DNA of 51,782 bases from Candidatus Zixiibacteriota bacterium (GTDB lineage: Bacteria > Zixibacteria > MSB-5A5 > GN15 > FEB-12), in NCBI GenBank assembly GCA_024276275.1, contig JAJRXM010000075.1, positions 1-51,782 of the forward strand, in the 5' to 3' direction. Below are positions 18,160 through 25,495 of the stretch, in pieces; the first letter of the stretch is position 1, and the number at the start of each line of letters is the position of its first letter. A program made the translations under genes and the position numbers. The notes under the pieces were generated by a model. That model saw only the letters and a list, made by a program, of their open reading frames with translations. It was not told where the DNA came from and did no database searches.

Positions 18160-18164
18160 TATTT

Positions 18165-18632
18165 ATGTCTACGGAAGAAATTTTATTTAAACCTTCAGAT
18201 TATATAGCATTAGGTGCATCTTTGATAGCATTATTAGCCGTTATTGTCGGACCATTGATTTCATTAAGGATAGCTCGTCGACAAACAATTTCGCCAATGA
18301 GACAAAAGTGGATTAATGTTTTAAGGAGTAAAATAGTTGAATATGTTACTGAATTGCGTACAGCAATTTTACCATTAGAGGGACAATATCCGTTAGCCGA
18401 TAAAGAGGTGATTGTTTTTTATAAAAGGGTTGTATCTATAAGAATAGAAATTGAATTAATGTTGAATCCTGAAGAAGAAGACCATAATAAACTAATTAGT
18501 CTTATGAAAGATTCAATAGAAGAAAATGAAACAAAAGGGAAAATAATAAATAAGAAAAAATTAAGAGAACTTCTTGATGATACAAAAAAGGTTTTAAAAA
18601 GTGAGTGGAAAGTTGTTAAAATAGGTAAATAA
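18165..18632 (+). CDS. one-helix membrane protein, unknown function
   Basis: A 155 aa protein with one N-terminal transmembrane helix (about residues 14-36, YIALGASLIALLAVIVGPLIS) followed by a positively charged RIARRQ and a helical cytoplasmic region (MRQKWINVLRSKIVEYVTELR...). The pattern 'helix then RQxWINxLR' recurs in uncharacterised bacterial proteins, but I cannot name a function. It sits alone inside a repeat-rich island and its base composition is lower in G+C than arsM. The start codon lies five bases after a plausible -10 box and has no Shine-Dalgarno sequence. A palindromic terminator follows at 18748. Confidence 0.7.
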   Translation: MSTEEILFKPSDYIALGASLIALLAVIVGPLISLRIARRQTISPMRQKWINVLRSKIVEYVTELRTAILPLEGQYPLADKEVIVFYKRVVSIRIEIELMLNPEEEDHNKLISLMKDSIEENETKGKIINKKKLRELLDDTKKVLKSEWKVVKIGK

Positions 18633-18747
18633 TCTACCCCACTTTTCCCTACAACTACACCGCAGATTCTCAACTCATCAGCTTTAACAGAGAACCTTAT
18701 ACCAAGAGGAAATATTGTTCATCAAAAACACTACAACTAATATTAGC

Positions 18748-18769
18748 AAAAATGGCTTAAGCCATTTTT
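18748..18769 (+). terminator. terminator after the gene at 18165
   Basis: A perfect palindrome AAAATGGCTTAAGCCATTTT followed by further T residues. The loop is minimal (TTAA), so it is strong as a palindrome but short as a stem. Confidence 0.55.
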
Positions 18770-18885
18770 TTAGGGCAAAGCCATTTCGCCGTATCTATCT
18801 ATGTATCATTGAATTATGGCAATAAAAGTATGAAAAATATACCTTTTAAAAACTTTTTATATGCGACTGAACCCATTTTAAAACT

Positions 18886-18975
18886 GTAGGGGCGATTCGC
18901 GAATCGCCCTTCAGACCGTAGGGGTGAACCTGTGTGTTCACCCAAATTTTGACAGACACGCAGGTCTGCCCCTAC
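18886..18975. repeat. compound inverted repeat bounded by GTAGGGGC/GCCCCTAC
   Basis: Outer arms GTAGGGGC and GCCCCTAC enclose two hairpins, GGGCGATTCGCGAATCGCCC and GGGTGAAC/GTTCACCC. The motif GTAGGGG occurs twice in direct orientation and once inverted. It resembles short mobile intergenic palindromes seen in many environmental genomes. Confidence 0.65.
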
Positions 18976-19117
18976 AAAAACAGGCTTTTGCTATTGAAAC
19001 ATTTTCCGCTTTCCAATGTTATAATTTATTGTACATTAGATGCTAAGAAAAATAATATTTTTAACCAAGTCCCCTACGACTCCGCTCAGGGTGACTTGTA
19101 GAATAAAGGTTCCCAAA

Positions 19118-20050
19118 ATGTCCGAACACAAAGCACCAAAAGATATCAAAGAAAAAATCAAAGACCATTACGCCAAGGCAATAAACTTAAAAGTTCAAAA
19201 TGTAACAGATTCTCTTCAGATGACATCGACAAATTCATGCTGCTCTTCGACAGATGACAAAAAAGAATCTACAGAGTCCTCTTGCTGTTCACCTCAACCG
19301 GTTGAGTTTGACAAAGAGGCTGCCGAACGGTTTGCAAAGATGGCAGGTTACACCGATGAACAACTTGCCGATATGCCGGGGACAGTTTCGTCATTCGGAT
19401 GCGGTAATCCGGTTGCCTTTATGAAAGTAAAACCGGGTGAAGTTGTCTTAGACCTCGGTTCCGGTTCAGGGCTAGATTTAATTTTAGCCGCCAAAAAAGT
19501 TGGCGACACAGGTAAGGCTATAGGGCTCGACATGACCGATGCTATGATAGATGTCTGCCGTAAGAATTTAGTAACAGCAGGAATAAAAAACGCCGAAGTC
19601 CGCAAAGGTGAAATGGAAAAAATGCCGGTTGTAGATTCCGAAGTCGACTGGATAATTTCAAACTGTGTCATAAACCTCTCCCCTGAAAAAGAACAGGTAT
19701 TTGCCGAGGCGTTTCGAGTACTCAAACCGGGTGGGCAGGTTATGGTTTCAGACATTGTTACAATAGGACTCCCCGATGAGTTTCGTTCAGACATCGGAGC
19801 ATGGGTCGGTTGTATCGCCGGAGCTGTTGAAGAAGATGAATATATCAGCCTGATGCAAAAAGCAGGTTTTACCGATGTAGAAGTGACCGAAAAACTCGTA
19901 TATGATTCATCATCGCTTGCCGCCATGGCAAATGATAACTGCGGATGCGGCACCGACGGTGACCGTACATTTTCTCTTGAAGATGCCGACAAGTATGCCG
20001 GTAAAGTAGCAACTGTACGAGTCTACGCCAAAAAACCGGGCGGATGCTGA
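19118..20050 (+). CDS. arsM: arsenite S-adenosylmethionine methyltransferase
   Basis: Methylates As(III) using SAM. I start at ATG 19118 (MSEHKAPKD), with AAAGG nine bases upstream; the open frame extends further but through repeat DNA. The 310 aa protein has SAM motif I VLDLGSGSGLD (110-120). The cysteines required in the family are present: C95 in SSFGCGNP, C183 in SNCVINLSPEK and C232 in GCIAGA. Additional Cys pairs (C41-C42, C56-C57, C275/C277, C310) could bind arsenic. No arsR or arsenite pump is adjacent. The gene stands at the edge of a repeat-rich island, so acquisition by transfer is possible but unproven. Confidence 0.93.
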   Translation: MSEHKAPKDIKEKIKDHYAKAINLKVQNVTDSLQMTSTNSCCSSTDDKKESTESSCCSPQPVEFDKEAAERFAKMAGYTDEQLADMPGTVSSFGCGNPVAFMKVKPGEVVLDLGSGSGLDLILAAKKVGDTGKAIGLDMTDAMIDVCRKNLVTAGIKNAEVRKGEMEKMPVVDSEVDWIISNCVINLSPEKEQVFAEAFRVLKPGGQVMVSDIVTIGLPDEFRSDIGAWVGCIAGAVEEDEYISLMQKAGFTDVEVTEKLVYDSSSLAAMANDNCGCGTDGDRTFSLEDADKYAGKVATVRVYAKKPGGC

Positions 20051-20138
20051 AGCTGCTAAAAAAAAGAGAAGTTTCTCTTTCAGAATAATATCGTAGGGAA
20101 GAACCTTTTAGTGGTTCTGCTAAATAATTTTACAAATA

Positions 20139-20170
20139 CAAAAACGCCGCACTATGTACTGTACGGCGTT
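20139..20170 (-). terminator. rho-independent terminator of the gene at 20204
   Basis: Stem AACGCCG/CGGCGTT (20143-20149 with 20164-20170), then a T tract on the minus strand. Confidence 0.8.
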
Positions 20171-20203
20171 TCTGGTAAGGATCACAGGAGGGAAATCAAA
20201 AAT

Positions 20204-20794
20204 TTATCTGATAAACCGAACTTTCCCGGCATCTTCTTTAAGTTCCGAAACATCCTCGGCGATTTCAATCTTTCCTGCATCAATATCTTTTTTCAATAAT
20301 TGGAGATAGTCGGCTAGCAAACGATACGAATAACCAAATGATTTAGATTTTTTTAACGATGATAAAAGTAATTTTTTCGCATTTAATATAGAGGTTTCAT
20401 TTTGTAAATCACGCTTGTCATCGCTATAATCAAACTTATCATCAATCTTATCTTTTCTGTTCTTAGAATTTTTGTATTCAGCATGTGAATAAGATGCTTC
20501 AAGTTTTGCATAAGCAACCGACTGATGACTTTCTTTGATATCTTCAGAAATAATAGCTTGAATCATTTGTGTATGTTCAGATACCGCTTTACTGTCACCC
20601 TTGAGCGAGGCATCATGCCAAAAATCAATTGCCAAAGAGAGATTGTTGTATGCAGCAATTGAGCTGTTGACCTGCTTTTTGCTTTGTTTTACATCTCGGA
20701 TATCATTTTTTAATTCCTGTTTTGCTCCTGCTGTTGCGACTGATGCAAAGACAACAAGAAGGCTAAGTACGGTGCATAGAAATCTTTTTTTCAT
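20204..20794 (-). CDS. secreted helical protein, unknown function
   Basis: A 196 aa protein with a clear signal peptide (MKKRFLCTVLSLLVVFASVATAGA). The mature part is almost entirely charged helix: KQELKNDIRDVKQSKKQ, several heptad-like stretches, and no cysteines. No enzyme motif is visible. Such periplasmic coiled-coil proteins can act as chaperones or structural spacers, but that is speculation. It is transcribed alone, with a good terminator downstream. The start is supported by AGGAGA upstream of the ATG. Confidence 0.75.
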   Translation of the reverse strand: MKKRFLCTVLSLLVVFASVATAGAKQELKNDIRDVKQSKKQVNSSIAAYNNLSLAIDFWHDASLKGDSKAVSEHTQMIQAIISEDIKESHQSVAYAKLEASYSHAEYKNSKNRKDKIDDKFDYSDDKRDLQNETSILNAKKLLLSSLKKSKSFGYSYRLLADYLQLLKKDIDAGKIEIAEDVSELKEDAGKVRFIR

Positions 20795-20941
20795 AACGAC
20801 ACATTCTCCTGTGATTGTTTTTTCTTGTTATATAACAAAAGTTGTGCCGTTTATGTAAGTCGTTGAAAGCAAATAAAGTTGTACGGTTAGGGATGAAAAA
20901 AGAGAGGTGAAAATCTGTTACAGTATGGGAAAAATCCTATA

Positions 20942-21892
20942 CTATTTTTTCGATTTTTTGGTGTATTCGAATTTAAGAATATCGAGCATACGGAAACCTA
21001 AAGCGGAATCAGCGTTGAATAAATCTTTTAAGATAGCGTCACATTTTTCTATCTCACCGGCTAATGAATATGAGACACCTAATGAGATATTTGCATTTAC
21101 AAAAGAAGGGTCTATTTCCAGGACTTTTTTGTACTGTCCGATAGCATCTTGATATTTATCCTGTATTGAATATAAAATACCTAAAGCCATGTTCGTTTTT
21201 AAGTCGTTTTTATTTTGTTCAATAATTTTTATAAAGAGAGACTCAGCTTCATCGTATTTTTTTAGATTTCTTTTGATTGTTGCTAAGAAATAATATAATT
21301 CCTGATTTTTTTGTCCGAGAGAAATACATTCTTCGTAGTATTTTTCTGCCTCAGCATTATTTTTTGAAGCGGCATACGCATTACCGAGATTAAAAAGTGT
21401 TATCGGTTGACTTGGTTCAAGTTTATTAGATTTAGTTAATAACTCTATAGCTTTGCTTAGTTGATGTGTTTTTATAAACTCTTGTCCAAGATTGGACAGA
21501 TAGACAGCTTTGTTCGGTTGTAAGGAAACAGCCTGTTCATAGAAAGAAATTGCTTTTTTTCTGTTACCTTCTTCTGAGTAGATAACACCCAAGTTATTAC
21601 AGACATCATGATCGGTAGGATTCATTTTATAGGCACGTTCAAAATACTCTTTGGCAGATTTTTGGTCGCCGAGGGCAGAATATATAATTCCAAGACTTTT
21701 AATAGCGTTGTAATTATTATCATCAAGACGCAGTACATTATAGTAATTTGTTTTTGCCTTGTCATATTTTTTATCGTAAAGTGATTTTCCGGCAATTTGA
21801 GTATAAACTTGTACAGAATCATACGATTGGGCGGTACTAACTGAATTTGCTGTTAATAAAAGCAAAAGTATAATTGAAATGTTTTTTATCAT
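20942..21892 (-). CDS. secreted TPR-repeat protein
   Basis: A 316 aa protein with a signal peptide ending around SVSTAQ and about seven to eight tandem tetratricopeptide repeats from residue 25 to 290, for example YNAIKSLGIIYSALGDQKSAKEYFERAYKMNP. It ends in a lysine-rich tail (YTKKSKK). The repeat array suggests a periplasmic protein-interaction scaffold. It has no close operon partner: 85 nt separate it from the DUF899-like gene upstream. Exact function cannot be assigned. Confidence 0.85.
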   Translation of the reverse strand: MIKNISIILLLLLTANSVSTAQSYDSVQVYTQIAGKSLYDKKYDKAKTNYYNVLRLDDNNYNAIKSLGIIYSALGDQKSAKEYFERAYKMNPTDHDVCNNLGVIYSEEGNRKKAISFYEQAVSLQPNKAVYLSNLGQEFIKTHQLSKAIELLTKSNKLEPSQPITLFNLGNAYAASKNNAEAEKYYEECISLGQKNQELYYFLATIKRNLKKYDEAESLFIKIIEQNKNDLKTNMALGILYSIQDKYQDAIGQYKKVLEIDPSFVNANISLGVSYSLAGEIEKCDAILKDLFNADSALGFRMLDILKFEYTKKSKK

Positions 21893-21977
21893 ATCTCTTC
21901 TATCGACTAAATTAGTAATTATTGTAGTAATTCATTGTTGTTCATTATACCGAATGTATGAGATAAGTATGCATTAC

Positions 21978-22529
21978 TCAATAAGAAAATTTTTCAGGGA
22001 GAAGGTCATAAATATGCCAAACTGAACAGAAATTATCTCCCGGTCCAAACGGTTCTTGGGATAAAAGTTCTATGATGTTATCCGATTTTTTTCTTAATGT
22101 AGAAATCCCGGGATATAAACTGTTATCTCCCATTACAAATCCTAAATCTTTATTAAAACTGTTATTTGAAGCAGAATATATAGGGAAAGTCCAGCCTTGT
22201 TTGTCGGCAAACTCTTTTTGAGATTCGATAGTATCATGATTTATGAGTACAAACCCTGCTTTATCATCAAAATGTTTATATACTCCTTCAAATCCATTTG
22301 CCCACATAGTGCAGTAATTACATGATTGTCCCATATTATGAATAACCACTAAATATTTATGGGAGCCGAACATTTCTGATAACTTTGTATTGCCCCCTTT
22401 GTGGTTTTTAAAGGTGAAATCATCTAATTGTTTTGGCTGCAATGCATTTTTAAGTTTGGTGAGTTCATTTTTTTCAGCTAATATTTTTTGACTTAGCTCT
22501 TGAATTTGGTTATTAGACATGATTGGCAT
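21978..22529 (-). CDS. DUF899-like thioredoxin-fold protein
   Basis: A 183 aa cytoplasmic protein. The ATG at 22529 (MPIMSNNQIQ) has AAGGAG seven bases upstream and is preferred over the longer open frame, which runs into the rex terminator. The region MGQSCNYCTMWANGFEGVYKH has the CxxC and WAxG features of the DUF899 branch of the thioredoxin superfamily, and later VMGDNSLYPGISTLRK fits the rest of the fold. Members are poorly characterised; a redox role is likely. It lies downstream of rex but is separated from it by a terminator. Confidence 0.8.
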   Translation of the reverse strand: MPIMSNNQIQELSQKILAEKNELTKLKNALQPKQLDDFTFKNHKGGNTKLSEMFGSHKYLVVIHNMGQSCNYCTMWANGFEGVYKHFDDKAGFVLINHDTIESQKEFADKQGWTFPIYSASNNSFNKDLGFVMGDNSLYPGISTLRKKSDNIIELLSQEPFGPGDNFCSVWHIYDLLPEKFSY

Positions 22530-22582
22530 ATTGTTCTCCTTTTTGTATATCTGATATACGTCAGGAGTTAGAAAATTGTTAT

Positions 22583-22613
22583 AAAAAAAGCGACCTGTCG
22601 CCACAGGCCGCTT
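22583..22613 (-). terminator. rho-independent terminator of rex
   Basis: Stem AAGCGGCCTGT/ACAGGTCGCTT with loop GGCG, then seven T residues on the minus strand. Confidence 0.88.
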
Positions 22614-22668
22614 ATCAAAGGTGACGTTTAAAAAAGAGGTTACAATTCATCCATAAATTATAACAATA

Positions 22669-23331
22669 TTACTTCATATTCTTAGGTGTATGGTTATTTA
22701 CAATTGCAAAAGATAGATATTCAAGCTCCATCGACATATTTTCATTGCGGAGATAGACATGAGATGGAACTTTCAAATTTATCGGAGCAAAATTTAAAAT
22801 TGCTTTTACACCGGCACGGACAACATCATCAACCATATATTGAGCCACCGTAGCCGGAACAGTAATAATAACCATTTCAATACCGTCTTCAGCAATTTCT
22901 TTTTCAAGGTTTTTAATATCTGAAACAACAATTCCTTTGTGGTTTGAACCGATTTTTCGTTGGTCGTTGTCAAAAAGTTTTTCGATATGAAAACCTTGAC
23001 GTGAAAATTCTTTATAGCTGACTAAGGCAGAACCGATATTTCCGATTCCTATAACGGCAACTTTCCAATGACGGTCGATGCCTAAAATTTCACCAATTTT
23101 GGCTTTCAGTTCGACAACATCGTAACCTAAACCACGTGTACCGAATGAACCAAAAAACGAGAGATCTTTACGAACCTGTGCAGGAGTTAATTTTTCCCGT
23201 TTAGCCAATTCTTTTGATGAGACTGTTTCGTATCCTTCTTTTTGTAAAAGAGACAGAGTTCGAAAATACATAGAAAGTCTATGAATAGTTGATTCGGAAA
23301 TTCTCTTTTTGTCAGGCAACTCAGATGACAT
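22669..23331 (-). CDS. rex: redox-sensing transcriptional repressor Rex
   Basis: A 220 aa repressor that senses the NADH/NAD+ ratio and controls fermentative and respiratory genes. The N-terminal winged helix (TVSSKELAKREKLTPAQVRKDLSFFGSFG shortened here to key parts SSKELA and QVRKDLS) is followed by the Rossmann motif GIGNIGSAL (95-103) and a C-terminal swap helix. I use ATG 23331, with AGGAG upstream; the longer frame begins with TTG and would bury that Shine-Dalgarno sequence. Its promoter is a consensus sigma70 box with a Rex operator just downstream, so autoregulation is predicted. Confidence 0.95.
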   Translation of the reverse strand: MSSELPDKKRISESTIHRLSMYFRTLSLLQKEGYETVSSKELAKREKLTPAQVRKDLSFFGSFGTRGLGYDVVELKAKIGEILGIDRHWKVAVIGIGNIGSALVSYKEFSRQGFHIEKLFDNDQRKIGSNHKGIVVSDIKNLEKEIAEDGIEMVIITVPATVAQYMVDDVVRAGVKAILNFAPINLKVPSHVYLRNENMSMELEYLSFAIVNNHTPKNMK

Positions 23332-23381
23332 ACTTATACCTACTCCTACAAATTTACTCAAACAAAATTATATAATTATTC

Positions 23382-23399
23382 ATGTGAAATGCTTCACAA
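23382..23399. promoter_or_regulatory. Rex operator in the rex promoter
   Basis: The minus strand reads TTGTGAAGCATTTCACAT. The family consensus is TTGTGAA-N4-TTCACAA, so 13 of 14 half-site bases match. It starts 3 nt downstream of the -10 box and covers the expected transcription start. Confidence 0.85.
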
Positions 23400-23402
23400 G
23401 AA

Positions 23403-23431
23403 ATTATATCTTTTTTGAGTCTTCTTGTCAA
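23403..23431 (-). promoter_or_regulatory. rex promoter (full consensus)
   Basis: TTGACA (23431-23426), 17 nt, TATAAT (23408-23403): both hexamers are perfect. Confidence 0.85.
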
Positions 23432-23540
23432 GAGAAATATCAGTTCTAATGCCGACAAAAGGAGCAATGTTGTTGCTATACAATCGTTTAGGGTTTAAGA
23501 AATTACGATAAAAAAGGTTCAGTTTTGCTAATATAGTGAT

Positions 23541-24695
23541 TTATAGTACAATTTCACGGTATATTTCACCAGAAAGGCGAGCTAGAATTTCATAATTTAT
23601 AGTGCCTGACCAGTCAGCTATTTTGTTTGCGGATATGATTTCATTTTTTTCAGAACCGATTAGGGTAACCTCGTTTTCTAAAGTTACCTTTGGTATATCT
23701 GAAATATCTACCATCATCAGGTTCATACAAATCCGTCCGCGGATAGGAGCCCGTTTTCCGTTTACTAAAACATATCCCTTATTTGATATAGAGCGGTCGT
23801 AACCGTCGTAATAGCCGACCGGGATAATTCCGATTTTTGATTTTGTGGTTGTCTGGTAGGTACATCCATAACTTATAAATGAATCTGTCTCTAAGTTTTT
23901 TATCTGAGTGATTCTAGATTTCCAGGTTAAAACAGGTTCAAACAAATTGTTTGTTCCGCCCTCTAGTTTATGGGAAAGATATGTTTCTTTTGAGGGCCAA
24001 TAACCGTAAATAGAAATCCCTGGGCGTACCATTTCAAAATGAGTTTTCCCAAAGAGAATAGTTGCCGCCGATGAGGCAGTATGTCTTATTTCCGGTTTGA
24101 TATTATGAGCAGTCATAACATCGAGAAGTTTATGAAACTGACTTAGTTGATATTCGGCGTATTCATGATTAGTGGTGTCTTCGATGTTTGCAAAATGTGT
24201 TGAGGCAGCATACGGTTTTTGAAGTGATTTGTATTTTTTATATACAACCGCAAATTTTTCAATATCTTTTTCGGTTATTCCCTGGCGGTTCGTACCGGTT
24301 TCTAATTTCAGATGTGTTTTGACCGTTCTGTTGAATTTATCGGCTCGTTTGCCGATGTTTTCTAAAAATTCTCTGTTAAAAACTATCGGTTCGACATCAA
24401 ATTCTAAAACAGCATCGGAGTCGCACAACTCGACAGGCCCTAATAGTAGTATCTGCTTACGCCACCCTGCCCGACGGCATTTGATAGCCTCACGCATCGA
24501 ATGGACAGTCAAATAATTTACCCTATGGTTTTCAAGCAGAATTTTAACTGTTTCAGTAATACCGTGTCCGTAAGCATTTGCCTTGACACAGACAGCAAAT
24601 AATTTGTCGGGGGCTAAGGTTGTGAGCGATTGGATATTATTGTGTAACGCTTTTTGCGATAACTCAATCCATTGGAGTTTTCTTGTCGGTGGCAT
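23541..24695 (-). CDS. alr: alanine racemase
   Basis: A PLP enzyme that makes D-alanine for peptidoglycan. From ATG 24695 it is 384 aa. K38 in AVCVKANAYGHG binds PLP and Tyr276 in SYGCTYQ is the second catalytic base; MVRPGISIYG and IPVGYYDGYDRS are also typical. The open frame could start at TTG 24731, but that TTG is part of a -35 box (TTGTCA) whose -10 (TATACA) ends seven bases before the ATG, so the message is probably leaderless. It is monocistronic: 209 nt separate it from rex, which has its own promoter. Confidence 0.94.
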   Translation of the reverse strand: MPPTRKLQWIELSQKALHNNIQSLTTLAPDKLFAVCVKANAYGHGITETVKILLENHRVNYLTVHSMREAIKCRRAGWRKQILLLGPVELCDSDAVLEFDVEPIVFNREFLENIGKRADKFNRTVKTHLKLETGTNRQGITEKDIEKFAVVYKKYKSLQKPYAASTHFANIEDTTNHEYAEYQLSQFHKLLDVMTAHNIKPEIRHTASSAATILFGKTHFEMVRPGISIYGYWPSKETYLSHKLEGGTNNLFEPVLTWKSRITQIKNLETDSFISYGCTYQTTTKSKIGIIPVGYYDGYDRSISNKGYVLVNGKRAPIRGRICMNLMMVDISDIPKVTLENEVTLIGSEKNEIISANKIADWSGTINYEILARLSGEIYREIVL

Positions 24696-24702
24696 GGTAG
24701 TA

Positions 24703-24731
24703 TGTATACACCGAAAAGGAGTAAATGACAA
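24703..24731 (-). promoter_or_regulatory. alr promoter, leaderless arrangement
   Basis: TTGTCA (24731-24726), 17 nt, TATACA (24708-24703), then seven bases to ATG (24695). No Shine-Dalgarno sequence is present. Confidence 0.6.
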
Positions 24732-24779
24732 TAAAATAATAAAGGGAAGCCTGTTTAAATAAATGTTAATTTTAACAGT

Positions 24780-24808
24780 AAAAAAGCCCCAAACAATGAG
24801 GCCTTTTT
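24780..24808 (-). terminator. terminator of the ferritin-like gene
   Basis: AAAAAGGCC...GGGGCTTTTT on the minus strand with a loop of about 9 nt; imperfect stem, T tract present. Confidence 0.65.
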
Positions 24809-24836
24809 AACAAAAGATTAGATGTGCCTATAGACT

Positions 24837-25319
24837 CTATAATTTTTTACGCATTTCATCAATTAAAATCATATGTCCTTGTTCAAACTTGGAAAGTTCC
24901 GTAAAAATCTTCTTGCCTTCATCGGTTTCGCATTTGTCAATTGCAGCATGAAACATTTTGTATGCTTCTTCTTCCAAACGATAGGCGATGTCCAATATAG
25001 TTTCCATCGAATCGGCATTTTTTACTTCATCTATTAAATTTTGATGTTCATTGGTCATATCTTCAGAAATTTCAGGGAGACCTTCAGATTTTAAAATATC
25101 GGCAGTTGAAATCCATTTTTCTGTTCTAACTAATGAGTCATATTGTCTTTCCAAAATATGAAAATGATCTTTTTCTTCAAATGCTAATTTTTGTAGAACC
25201 GTTTTTTGTTCATCATTATTAGCCTTTTTGGCTGCTTCAAGATAAAAAACATACGAGGCAACCTCGGCTTGAATACCGGTGGATAATGCTGAAAGAGTAT
25301 CAGGGTGTACGGGGGTCAT
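24837..25319 (-). CDS. ferritin-like (rubrerythrin-type) diiron protein
   Basis: A 160 aa four-helix protein. The metal-site pattern is visible: E in GIQAEVASY, E-x-x-H in FEEKDHFHILE, E in YRLEEEAYKMF and E-x-x-H in KFEQGHMIL. There is no C-terminal rubredoxin domain, so it is the rubrerythrin-core type rather than full rubrerythrin. Such proteins reduce peroxide or handle iron in anaerobes; the exact role is inferred. The start has AAAGGAC upstream. A TTGACA box (25392-25387) lies upstream; only a Rex half-site (TTGTGAA) is seen there, so Rex control is not supported. Confidence 0.85.
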   Translation of the reverse strand: MTPVHPDTLSALSTGIQAEVASYVFYLEAAKKANNDEQKTVLQKLAFEEKDHFHILERQYDSLVRTEKWISTADILKSEGLPEISEDMTNEHQNLIDEVKNADSMETILDIAYRLEEEAYKMFHAAIDKCETDEGKKIFTELSKFEQGHMILIDEMRKKL

Positions 25320-25450
25320 TTTGTTCTGTCCTTTGCGTTTAAATCTATTTTTTTAGTTATTTATAAGTTATAAATTTCACAAACTTTGTCAAGTATCAAT
25401 CAACTGTTCTTTTGTCTTGGTTGTGTGAGGCTTTAGGGAATTAGTCATCT

Positions 25451-25458
25451 GCCGATAT
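25451..25458 (+). promoter_or_regulatory. possible sigma-28 -10 element
   Basis: GCCGATAT matches 7 of 8 positions of the flagellar -10 consensus GCCGATAA, 37 nt before the start of the unknown gene. The -35 at 11 nt spacing (TTTAGGGA) is poor. Confidence 0.3.
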
Positions 25459-25495
25459 AATTTGTAGTTTCATAACTAAATATATGAGGTAAAAA

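Larger units (their letters stand above)
17750..18164. other. intergenic repeat-rich stretch
   Basis: This stretch holds several short palindromes of the kind found dispersed in intergenic DNA: TTCCTGC-GAAA-GCAGGAA at 17888-17905, CCCGTG/CACGGG at 18028-18044, the sequence GTCACCCTGAGC near 17992, and the nested repeat at 18086-18129. The promoter of the gene at 18165 lies at its end. No coding frame is convincing. Confidence 0.7.
18633..19117. other. intergenic repeat-rich stretch before arsM
   Basis: This stretch contains a terminator palindrome (18748-18769), a compound inverted repeat (18886-18975), a -10-like TATAAT at 19020-19025, and ACTCCGCTCAGGGTGAC near 19079-19095, which is the inverse of GTCACCCTGAGC near 17992. 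No coding frame is convincing. Confidence 0.65.

Noticed and set aside
18390-18415. GCCGATAA inside the membrane protein gene (sigma-28-like -10)
   Set aside because: It lies within coding sequence, encodes AlaAspLys in frame, and has no matching -35 at 11 nt.
19348-19992. Long minus-strand open frame opposite arsM
   Set aside because: Serine-rich shadow frame; arsM has all catalytic cysteines and a SAM motif in the other strand.
25368-25395. Possible Rex box upstream of the ferritin-like gene
   Set aside because: Only one half-site (TTGTGAA) is present; the partner half reads ATAACTT, so the palindrome is missing.
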